DNA of 11,574 nucleotides from Acidobacteriota bacterium (lineage in GTDB: Bacteria; Acidobacteriota; Terriglobia; UBA7540): NCBI GenBank assembly GCA_003224635.1, contig QHZK01000054.1, positions 1 to 11,574 on the forward strand. The letters run 5' to 3'. This document shows, in pieces, positions 1 to 5,891 of this stretch. Under the pieces are notes generated by a model. That model was not told where the DNA came from. It worked only from the letters and a program-made list of their open reading frames with translations, and made no database searches. Made by a program: the position numbers and the translations under genes. Every line of letters begins with the position of its first letter. The stretch's first letter is position 1.

Positions 1-762
1 GTCCAGGGCCTCGCGCGCGTCGCGCCGTGTCACAAATTGCTCGCGCGGATTGTTGTCAACCCGGCCCTCGTAGCGCAGCTTGCGCTCGGAATCGAGGATA
101 AAGAGGTGCGGCGTGGCGCTGGGTCCGTAAGCCCGCGCCACCTTCTGCGTGTCGCCGTCGTAGAGATAGGGAAAATTGAAGTGCCGGAATTCGGCGCGGA
201 CTTTCATTTCCTCGAAGGAGTCGCTCACGTCGGTGTAGCCGAGCTCGTCGAGGCGCACGGCGTTCGGGTTGTTCGGCTCGATAGCGACGAAGGCGACGCC
301 GCGGTTCCTGTAGTCGTCCACCAGTTTCTTGATGCGGGTCTCGTAGAGCTGCGCTGTAGGGCAGTGGTTGCAGGTGAAGATGAGCACCAGAACTTGGCTC
401 GACCCATAGTCCTTCAGGCAATGCGTCTTGCCGTCGATTCCGGGCAGGCAGAAATCGGGCGCCTGCGCGCCGATGGGCAGAGTGGGTGGCTGGTCTTCGG
501 CGGCGCGAACTCGTCCGAATCCGCAGATTACACGGATCACACAGATCAGAAACACAAGAGACCGGAACGCCGGAAGACCTCGCCGAACTTTGGGCCGAAG
601 GTTGGGCCGAAGCTTGGGAGGATGCGAGGTCGTCGAGGTGGCAGTGCCGCAGGCGTTCGATCGCTCGCGCCGTCCTGACGACAGGTCGAGCGTTTGGTCC
701 TCTCTTACTGTCTGCGAAATCGGCGCAATCTGCGGACTCATTTTCGTAATCTGCGGGTTCAT
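1..762 (-). CDS. Redoxin / thioredoxin-fold protein, exported (C terminus beyond window)
   Basis: An open frame runs from ATG 762 through base 1 with no stop; 254 residues are visible and the 3' end lies outside the window. From about residue 90 it reads as an AhpC/TSA-type redoxin: an IGAQAPDFCLPG entry motif, then FTCNHCPT carrying the CxxC pair C131/C134, later ATPHLFIL with the cis-Pro loop. Such proteins are thiol-disulfide oxidoreductases or peroxiredoxin-like, usually periplasmic; the substrate is unknown. The start is supported by GGAGGGTGAAGG ending at the ATG, 3 nt after the permease stop, which implies translational coupling. Residues 1-88 are odd: a basic, low-complexity lead, then a late hydrophobic segment (about 66-80, LVFLICVIRVICGFG) ending RAAED, which could be a signal peptide. 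Both ends of this stretch are encoded by short-period repeats (516-560 and 713-760). GTG 555 is an alternative start but has no clear Shine-Dalgarno sequence. Fold confidence is high; the N terminus is uncertain. Confidence 0.88.
   Translation of the reverse strand, partial: MNPQITKMSPQIAPISQTVREDQTLDLSSGRRERSNACGTATSTTSHPPKLRPNLRPKVRRGLPAFRSLVFLICVIRVICGFGRVRAAEDQPPTLPIGAQAPDFCLPGIDGKTHCLKDYGSSQVLVLIFTCNHCPTAQLYETRIKKLVDDYRNRGVAFVAIEPNNPNAVRLDELGYTDVSDSFEEMKVRAEFRHFNFPYLYDGDTQKVARAYGPSATPHLFILDSERKLRYEGRVDNNPREQFVTRRDAREALD
516..560 (+). repeat. Degenerate 9-nt-period repeat array, arm 1
   Basis: Imperfect direct repeats of about nine bases on the plus strand: CGCAGATTA, CACGGATCA, CACAGATCA, then a decaying copy. 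TCCGCAGATT (520-529) and CCGCAGATTAC (521-531) recur in inverted orientation in the array at 713-760. It lies inside the redoxin frame and encodes its hydrophobic segment on the other strand. Confidence 0.7.
713..760 (-). repeat. Degenerate 9-nt-period repeat array, arm 2 (inverted)
   Basis: Read on the minus strand this holds CGCAGATTA, a diverged copy, CGCAGATTG, CGCCGATTT and CGCAGACAG, with a nine-base spacing in its better part. GTAATCTGCGG (746-756) and AATCTGCGGA (727-736) are exact reverse complements of parts of 520-531. The array begins immediately after the redoxin start codon and encodes the repetitive peptide MNPQITKMSPQIAPISQ. The two arms enclose about 150 bp, giving a roughly 245-bp inverted structure. 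Confidence 0.7.
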
Positions 763-765
763 CCT

Positions 766-1623
766 TCACCCTCCTTGAATCGTAATCTTTCGGCTGGACC
801 ACCTCCACATCATATCGCCGACCAGCAGCAGCGCGGCTACCCAGAAAAGTTGCAGGCCGAGAGCGGTCCAAATCCCGGAGCCGTTGATCTTGCCCAAATA
901 AATCAGCACCGGAACATAGCTGATGTACTGGAAAGGCATGGCGGCGAGCAGCTTTTGGGCGGCGCGCGGGAAGAACGAAATCGGCAGCAGGAGTCCTGAG
1001 AAAAGCTCGAGCAGGAAGTACTTGGCGCGCAGCAATCCCAGGATCGACTTCAGCCGGATGGCCAGCGTGCCCACGGCAAAATTGATTCCGGCCACGATGA
1101 AGAAGCTGAACACCACGCTGGCGAAGAAGGCCGCAAAGTGCTCAAAACTCGCCGGCCGCCGCAAGGGATAGACCAGCATCAACACGACGGCCGCGGGCGC
1201 GGTCAGGAGCACCAGGCGGAACAACGCCTCGCCGAGCGCCTGCGCCACGTACATCGCCTGCGTGTTGACGGGCTTGATGAGGTCCATGGCGAGCTTTCCC
1301 TCCATCACCTGCTGGGCCATGTCCTGGTCGATGTTGTTGAAGTAGAAGGAGCGGATGACCCAGCCGACGGCGATGTAGGTGAGAATCTGGCTGAAGTCAA
1401 AGCCTTCGATCCGCGCGCTGTGGGTGAAGATGGCCTTCCAGATGAAGTAATACACTGACACGTAGATGAAGTAGGTGACGATGCCGGTGTAATACCGCAG
1501 GCGGTAGGCCAGTGTGTTGACGAAGCCCACGCGCACGAACTCGCCGTAAGTCCGGCAGTGTTGCGCGAGCGACGTCCGGTCGCGAGCCGAGAAAGCGGGG
1601 CCGGGAAGAATGTAGGTTGCCAT
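766..1623 (-). CDS. ABC-2 family transporter permease (PF06182 / DUF990-like)
   Basis: Integral membrane subunit of an ABC exporter, 285 residues from ATG 1623. About six hydrophobic segments are visible (roughly 45-66, 77-92, 131-152, 163-185, 200-218, 252-270), with the LRYYTG entry to the first helix and an EGKLAMDLIKPVN loop at 108-120, both typical of the ABC2_membrane_6 family. AAGG lies 8 nt upstream of ATG 1623; an in-frame GTG at 1632 is possible but would overlap that site. The ATPase encoded upstream is the obvious partner, and the downstream redoxin begins 3 nt after this stop. Members of this permease family commonly occur as two adjacent permease genes with one ATPase; only one is visible here, so it may act as a homodimer or its partner may lie outside the window. 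The substrate cannot be inferred. Confidence 0.9.
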   Translation of the reverse strand: MATYILPGPAFSARDRTSLAQHCRTYGEFVRVGFVNTLAYRLRYYTGIVTYFIYVSVYYFIWKAIFTHSARIEGFDFSQILTYIAVGWVIRSFYFNNIDQDMAQQVMEGKLAMDLIKPVNTQAMYVAQALGEALFRLVLLTAPAAVVLMLVYPLRRPASFEHFAAFFASVVFSFFIVAGINFAVGTLAIRLKSILGLLRAKYFLLELFSGLLLPISFFPRAAQKLLAAMPFQYISYVPVLIYLGKINGSGIWTALGLQLFWVAALLLVGDMMWRWSSRKITIQGG

Positions 1624-1695
1624 CAAGTCCACCTTGGCGTTACGGTGCGAGTCTTACACCTGTGCGCGCGGCGGAGGGCGGCGCCTCGCCGCTTT

Positions 1696-1726
1696 GCTCG
1701 CCGCGGTCAGGACCGCGGAAGCGAGC
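1696..1726. repeat. Palindromic hairpin (REP-like) between ATPase and permease genes
   Basis: CCGCGGTC (1701-1708) and GACCGCGG (1711-1718) form a perfect 8-bp stem with a 2-nt loop. GCTCG (1696-1700) and CGAGC (1722-1726) extend it past a 3-nt bulge. No T-run follows on either strand, so it resembles a REP-type intergenic palindrome more than an intrinsic terminator, although it lies inside an operon. Confidence 0.6.
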
Positions 1727-1741
1727 TACCGCCCGGGTAAA

Positions 1742-1759
1742 GCGGGAGCAAGCTCCCGC
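1742..1759. repeat. Second palindromic hairpin of the 1633-1808 intergenic cluster
   Basis: GCGGGAGC and GCTCCCGC form a perfect 8-bp inverted repeat around AA. It sits 15 bp past the preceding hairpin, so the ATPase-permease gap holds at least two strong stems in a row, as in REP or BIME clusters. Confidence 0.6.
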
Positions 1760-1779
1760 ACTCCAAAAGCCTGCCGACC

Positions 1780-1802
1780 GCCTACTGCCTACTGCCTACT
1801 GC
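1780..1802. repeat. Tandem heptamer GCCTACT, 3.3 copies
   Basis: Three exact head-to-tail copies of GCCTACT (1780-1800) followed by GC. It starts 6 bp from the ATPase stop codon, inside the intergenic palindrome cluster. Being a perfect short tandem repeat, it is a candidate for copy-number variation between strains. Confidence 0.85.
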
Positions 1803-1808
1803 TTTCTC

Positions 1809-2813
1809 CTATCCCACCTCGCCGCTCAGGTAGATGCGCTTGACGATGTCCTCGATCGGCTCCTCTTCGATGAAGATATCGCGGACCTCGAGCCGGTTGA
1901 CGATCTCACGGATGACTTCCGCGCTCGAGTGCTGGTTGCGGTCGAAGCGCAGGAGGTAGGTAAGCTCGTCCACGCGCTCGCAGGAGATGCCGTCCGTCGC
2001 AATCTGGCCGAGGCGCGCCACCTGTCCGCGGTCCTTCAGGAAAAACTTCACCTGGTTGTATTTCGCCAGGCGCCCCTTCATCTCGGCCAGTTGTCCGTCA
2101 AAGAGGACGCGTCCCTTGTCGATGATGATGATGCGCCTGCACAACTCCTCGATGTCGGAAAGGTCGTGCGTGGTCAGGAGCACCGTCGTTCCCTCGGTGC
2201 GGTTGACTTCTTTCAAGAACTCGCGGATGTGGTCCTTGGCCACCACGTCGAGACCGATGGTGGGTTCGTCGAGGAAGAGCAGTGGCGGGTTGTGGAGCAG
2301 CGAGGCCGCGAGATCGCAACGCATGCGCTCGCCCAGGCTCAGTTTCCGCACCGGCGTGTGAAGATATTCCTTCACGTTGAGAATCTCCGCAAACTTGTCG
2401 AGCCGGCGACGGTAGTCGGCCTCCGACACACCGTAGATTTCCTTCAGGAGCTTGAATGATTCGATGACGGCGATATCCCACCAGAGCTGGGTGCGCTGGC
2501 CAAAGACCACGCCGAGGTGCTTGGTGTAGCGCCGCCGCTCGCGGTAGGGCACATACCCGTAGGAGACCACAAGGCCGCCCGTGGGCACCAGAATCCCGGT
2601 CAGCATCTTGATAGTGGTGGACTTGCCCGCGCCGTTCGCGCCGATGTAGCCCACCATCTCGCCCGGCTCGATGGTGAAGCTGACGCGGTCCACGGCGTGC
2701 ACGGTCACGTGCTCGCGCACAAAAAGGTTCTCGAGCGCCCCCAGGACGCCTTCGCGGCGCCGAAAGGTGCGGAATTCCTTCGTCAGCTCTCGAACTTCGA
2801 TAATCGGCGCCAT
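1809..2813 (-). CDS. ABC transporter ATP-binding protein (NatA-like export ATPase)
   Basis: Cytoplasmic nucleotide-binding subunit, 334 residues, powering the ABC-2 permease encoded next. All ATPase motifs are present: Walker A GANGAGKST (58-66), Q-loop Q106 in FGQRTQLWWD, signature LSLGE (158-162), Walker B LLFLDEP (178-184), D-loop GLD (187-189) and switch histidine H216. The VVFGQRTQLWW block and the region of about 100 residues after the ATPase core are typical of the NatA-like subgroup paired with PF06182-type permeases. The start is ATG 2813; no convincing Shine-Dalgarno sequence precedes it, because a palindromic repeat element ends only 7 bp upstream. The gene is separated from the permease by about 185 bp of hairpins and heptamer repeats, unusually long for one operon. 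The substrate is unknown. Confidence 0.95.
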   Translation of the reverse strand: MAPIIEVRELTKEFRTFRRREGVLGALENLFVREHVTVHAVDRVSFTIEPGEMVGYIGANGAGKSTTIKMLTGILVPTGGLVVSYGYVPYRERRRYTKHLGVVFGQRTQLWWDIAVIESFKLLKEIYGVSEADYRRRLDKFAEILNVKEYLHTPVRKLSLGERMRCDLAASLLHNPPLLFLDEPTIGLDVVAKDHIREFLKEVNRTEGTTVLLTTHDLSDIEELCRRIIIIDKGRVLFDGQLAEMKGRLAKYNQVKFFLKDRGQVARLGQIATDGISCERVDELTYLLRFDRNQHSSAEVIREIVNRLEVRDIFIEEEPIEDIVKRIYLSGEVG

Positions 2814-2820
2814 AGTTAAG

Positions 2821-3040
2821 GTAGCGCAGAACTGCTGCTTTTGTAGGTCTGCGGTTCGTTTCTCTCGTTAACAAGCCGCAGACCTGCAAAGGCAGTGGGG
2901 TCGTTTCCCTCGTAACGAGCTGCGGACCGGCAAAGGCGGCGGCTCGCTTCCCTCGTAACAAGCTGCGGACCGGCAAAGGCAGCGGTTCGTTTCCCTCGTT
3001 AACACGCCGCAGACCCGCAAAGGCAGCGGGTCTGCGCTAC
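2821..3040. repeat. Composite palindromic repeat element with 34-bp inverted ends and four internal direct repeats
   Basis: The ends are GTAGCGCAGA (2821-2830) and its exact reverse complement TCTGCGCTAC (3031-3040); extended to 34 bp the arms match at 29 positions. Inside are four head-to-tail imperfect copies of 43-46 bp (2855-2900, 2901-2943, 2944-2986, 2987-3030), each holding TTTC/CTTC, a CTCGT(T)AAC block, a GCNGC(A/G)GACC-type block and GCAAAGGC. GGTCTGCGG (2846-2854) also pairs perfectly with CCGCAGACC (2876-2884). No open frame is evident inside. It occupies the expected leader and promoter position of the ABC operon, so it must either carry its expression signals or separate them from the gene. 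It is most like a non-autonomous MITE or REP-type element. Confidence 0.85.
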
Positions 3041-3366
3041 CCTTCAAGAATACCGCAGTGTCCGGCCTCGCGAGTAAATAAACCGTTAAGCTCTTGAGAA
3101 GTCATGACGATAGGATGGCATTTTGATTGCCGCACCGCATAGCACCTTTGTACCATTGCCGTTATCGACGCGCCGATGAGATGATGGAGATGTTCTTGCG
3201 GGCGGGTGAGCCAGGGACTTGCAAGTTCGCACCCCGAGACGTGGGCCCCGGGAGGTGTGGGAGAAGATCCCAGCGCTCTCCACTGCGCGTTGAGCGTTTG
3301 GTGTGGGCAGCTTACGCCTGGTGTTACACCCATCGTACATTCCCCAGGAAGAGAAGAGACGGTCGG
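3041..3366. other. Intergenic region without a supported gene
   Basis: These 326 bp lie between the palindromic element and the J-domain gene. The plus-strand frame is open from TTG 3127 into the J-domain gene, but its translation is rich in Arg, Pro and Cys, uses AGA/AGG freely and resembles no domain I know. A small inverted repeat, GGTGT T ACACC (3320-3330), lies 36 bp upstream of the chosen start. I see no convincing -35/-10 pair on either strand, although the region must contain the start of the downstream plus-strand transcript and possibly that of the ABC operon. Confidence 0.5.
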
Positions 3367-3876
3367 ATGCCAAACTACTGCCAGCGAGCTCGTTCGTATG
3401 CGAATCTGTATCGTCTGCAGTTTTGCGAGGCGCGCGATGAGCACACGGTCTACGATCCGGTGGAGGCGTGCTCGCGCTGCAAGCGGTGCGGCGAGCGCGC
3501 CATCCAGTGCAGCGTTTGCCTTACGCTCGCACACTGGGGGGAATCGCCGTGCCCGCGTTGCGGAACCGACCTCAGCTACCGATGGGGCAGGGCGAACACT
3601 GCGAGCTCACCTGGTGAGGCCCAGCCCGCCGCTCCGGGCAACGGCCAGGGGAGCCGGGGCACATCCAAGGCGAGCTCTAATCTGGCGCCTGCGCCCGCCC
3701 ATTCCCTCGAAGACGCCATCATAGAATTCTTCAGGCTGCTGCCTTTCGAGGCAGCCAAGGGAGCTTACCGGCTCGCTATCAAGGAATTGCACCCCGACAA
3801 AGGCGGCGACCCCGTCAAAGCGGCAAGGCTCAACGCCGCATGGCAGCGGATCGAGTCGGAGATTTTCAAGCTCTAA
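3367..3876 (+). CDS. Zinc-ribbon plus C-terminal J-domain protein
   Basis: 169 residues from ATG 3367. The N-terminal half carries clustered cysteines, C35-x2-C38-x2-C41, C48-x2-C51 and C62-x2-C65, fitting one or two zinc ribbons (CGERAIQCSVC, SPCPRCGTDL). A Ser/Ala/Pro/Gly linker (about 75-110) follows, then residues 116-166 read as a J domain: helix II AAKGAYRLAIKEL, HPD at 142-144, and helix III KAARLNAAWQRIESEI. J domains stimulate Hsp70 (DnaK) ATPase; with no G/F region or DnaJ zinc finger this is a class-III-type protein that probably brings DnaK to a specific nucleic-acid or protein target. No chaperone gene is nearby. The start is uncertain: the frame is open upstream to TTG 3127, but that extension does not look coding, and the purine-rich stretch before ATG 3367 is only a weak ribosome binding site. 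It converges on the DUF885 gene with 8 bp between stops. Confidence 0.72.
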   Translation: MPNYCQRARSYANLYRLQFCEARDEHTVYDPVEACSRCKRCGERAIQCSVCLTLAHWGESPCPRCGTDLSYRWGRANTASSPGEAQPAAPGNGQGSRGTSKASSNLAPAPAHSLEDAIIEFFRLLPFEAAKGAYRLAIKELHPDKGGDPVKAARLNAAWQRIESEIFKL

Positions 3877-3884
3877 TATCCCGT

Positions 3885-5693
3885 CTATTTCTGCCCCACG
3901 GCCGGCGGCTGAGCACTGCGCGTCTTCGACTTGGTCCACTCGTCCACGTTCCGCTCCAGGACATCGAGCGGCACGGCGCCATCCTTCAAGACCGCGTCGT
4001 GGAACTCGCGCAAGTCGAACGCCTCACCGAGCGCGCTCTGGGCGCGGGCGCGGAGCTCCTTGATCTTGAGCTCGCCCACCTTATAGGCCAGGGCCTGGCC
4101 GGGCCAGGCGATATAACGGTCGATCTCGTTGGTGATGTCGATCTCGGTCTTGGGATCGTTCTCCATGAAATAGTCGATGGCCTTCTGCCGGTCCCAGCGC
4201 ATCGAGTGTATTCCCGTGTCGACCACCAGGCGCACCGCGCGCCACATCTCGTAAGCGAGCTGCCCGAACTTGGAATAGGGATCGTCGTAAAGTCCCATGT
4301 CCTCGCCCAGGGACTCGGCGTAGAGCCCCCAGCCTTCGACGAAGGCCGTATACTCGCCGTAGCGCCTGAACTTGGGCAGCTCGCCCTGCTCCATGGCGAG
4401 CGCGATCTGCAAGTGGTGTCCCGGCACGGCCTCGTGCAGGGCCAGCGCCATCATCTCCCATTTCGGCCGCTCCTCCGGCTTGTAGAGATTCACGAAGAAC
4501 GTTCCGGCGCGCGACCCGTCTGCGGCCGGCGGGCGATAGTAAGCCGTGGTAGTGTCAGGCGCCACCGCGTCCGGGATGGGTTCGACGCCGTAAGGCACGC
4601 GCGGCAGCGTCCTGAAGACCTTCACCAGGTTCGGGTCGATGCGCTTGGCGAGCGCCTCGTAGGCCTCGAACAAGTCCGCCGCCGAGCTGTAGTGGAAGCG
4701 CGGATCGGTCCTGAGGAAGTTGAAGAACTCCGCCCGCGTTCCGGCGAATCCGGTCTTCTCCATGATGGATTGCATCTCGGAGCGGATGCGGCTCACTTCG
4801 CGCAGCCCGAGTTCGTGGACGTCCTTAGGCGTCATGTTGGTGGTAGTGAACTGGCGCACAAAAAACGCGTACAGCTCCTCGCCGCGCGGCGCCTGCCACA
4901 CGCCGACCTGGTCGAAGCAGGCGGGCAGATAGTCGGCGACGAAGAACTGCTTGAAATGCTTGTACGCCGGGATGACGCCGGAGGCGATGGCGTCCTTCGC
5001 AGTCTGCGTGAGCCGCGCCCGATCGGCTTCCGGGATGTCTCCGGGAAAATGCCGGAAGGGCTTGAAGAAGGGACTCGCTTCAGGGTCGGCCACGATCTGC
5101 TTGTCGATCTGCCCGGGGACGCGCTGCATGACGACCTTGGGGAGCATCACGCGCTCGCGCATGCCTTCGCGCATCAAAGCCATCGTCTGGTCCACGTGAG
5201 TCGGGAAGGCGCGAAGGCGCGCCAGCCAGTCCTCGTAGTCCTTGAGCGTTTCGAAGCGCAGCGAGTCGGCGAGTTCGTCGGCGGTCTGAATGCCGCCGCG
5301 CTGATTGAGCGGTGCCAGGTACCAGTGATACTGATGGCCTTCGATTGCGACCTCGTAATTTTTCCTGAAAAGGTCGTAGTTCAGTTGGTCGCGCGGCGTA
5401 AGGCGGCTGCGGTCGATCGCCTCGAGCCTCGCCAGCACCCGGGTCCTGTGCTGGTAGTCCTTCTCGATGGCTTCGAGGCTTAAGTCTTCCCAGCGATCGT
5501 TCCGGCGGCGGTCGCCGAGCGACGACGCCCAGGTGGGATGGCGCTCCATCTGGTAGTCCCACTCAGAGGCAAACAGTTGATGGAGGGTCTTCGCCGCGTC
5601 GTCCAACGGTTCCTCCCGCGATTTCGCCACCCCTGGCGTCCCGACCAGCACGCCCTGAAGCATAAAGATCAACAGAACGGTGGTTCGGCGCAT
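3885..5693 (-). CDS. DUF885 family exported metallopeptidase-like protein
   Basis: 602 residues from ATG 5693. N-terminal signal peptide: RR, a hydrophobic core TVLLIFMLQGVLVG, and a likely cleavage near GVAKS, so it is probably periplasmic or outer-membrane associated. The body matches DUF885 (PF05960), whose members are thought to be zinc-dependent peptidases: HEAVPGHH with H420, E421, H426 and H427, followed by FVEGWGLYAES with candidate ligand or catalytic E453, then a conserved tail IDRYIAWPGQALAYKVGELKI. The length is normal for the family. Adjacent ATGs lie at 5696 and 5693; GAGGAGGGG directly abuts the first, so the second has the better spacing. On the minus strand a -10-like TACAAT (5761-5756) lies about 60 bp upstream, but no good -35 accompanies it. 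The substrate is unknown; a role in peptide scavenging or envelope turnover is inference. Confidence 0.92.
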   Translation of the reverse strand: MRRTTVLLIFMLQGVLVGTPGVAKSREEPLDDAAKTLHQLFASEWDYQMERHPTWASSLGDRRRNDRWEDLSLEAIEKDYQHRTRVLARLEAIDRSRLTPRDQLNYDLFRKNYEVAIEGHQYHWYLAPLNQRGGIQTADELADSLRFETLKDYEDWLARLRAFPTHVDQTMALMREGMRERVMLPKVVMQRVPGQIDKQIVADPEASPFFKPFRHFPGDIPEADRARLTQTAKDAIASGVIPAYKHFKQFFVADYLPACFDQVGVWQAPRGEELYAFFVRQFTTTNMTPKDVHELGLREVSRIRSEMQSIMEKTGFAGTRAEFFNFLRTDPRFHYSSAADLFEAYEALAKRIDPNLVKVFRTLPRVPYGVEPIPDAVAPDTTTAYYRPPAADGSRAGTFFVNLYKPEERPKWEMMALALHEAVPGHHLQIALAMEQGELPKFRRYGEYTAFVEGWGLYAESLGEDMGLYDDPYSKFGQLAYEMWRAVRLVVDTGIHSMRWDRQKAIDYFMENDPKTEIDITNEIDRYIAWPGQALAYKVGELKIKELRARAQSALGEAFDLREFHDAVLKDGAVPLDVLERNVDEWTKSKTRSAQPPAVGQK

Positions 5694-5830
5694 CATCCCC
5701 TCCTCAGAGCCCCGTGAGTCCTCTGGCGGCTCCCTGCGGTGACCATCGGCCAGGTATTGTACGCCATTTGTCGGGGCGAGCGGTTGTGGCGGCGTTCTCT
5801 TGTAGCGGCGGTCGGAGCCTGCCCTGTTAT

Positions 5831-5859
5831 TTGAGTTCTAGGCGATTGTCGGATAGAGT
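5831..5859 (+). promoter_or_regulatory. Candidate sigma70-type promoter for the HExxE gene
   Basis: TTGAGT (5831-5836) and TAGAGT (5854-5859) are separated by 17 bp, each matching four of six consensus bases. It ends 32 bp upstream of ATG 5892 in the divergent gap shared with the DUF885 gene. Sequence resemblance only. Confidence 0.4.
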
Positions 5860-5891
5860 AGTACCCTTGAATGACCAACAGAGGAGGCCAG

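Noticed and set aside
1624..1632. GTG 1632 as the start of the permease
   Set aside because: The AAGG/AAGGTGG ribosome binding site would overlap it, whereas ATG 1623 has suitable spacing.
2855..3030. Four regularly spaced repeats read as a possible CRISPR array
   Set aside because: The units are directly adjacent with no unique spacers, are individually imperfect, lie within inverted ends, and no cas gene is near.
3320..3330. GGTGT T ACACC as an operator
   Set aside because: A five-base arm palindrome is expected by chance in this much sequence, and no promoter accompanies it.
3127..3366. N-terminal extension of the zinc-ribbon/J-domain protein from TTG 3127
   Set aside because: The frame is open, but the translation looks non-coding (Arg/Pro/Cys-rich, rare Arg codons, no motif) and the start is a TTG without a ribosome binding site. 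It remains possible.
3840..5483. A 547-codon plus-strand open frame antisense to the DUF885 gene
   Set aside because: It mirrors a clearly conserved peptidase in a high-GC region; its translation is Val/Leu/Arg/Asp-rich with no domain, which is typical of antisense shadow frames.
5871..5891. ATG 5871 as the start of the HExxE protein
   Set aside because: The strong AGAGGAGG site lies downstream of it and directs ATG 5892; the extra seven residues simply read through that site.
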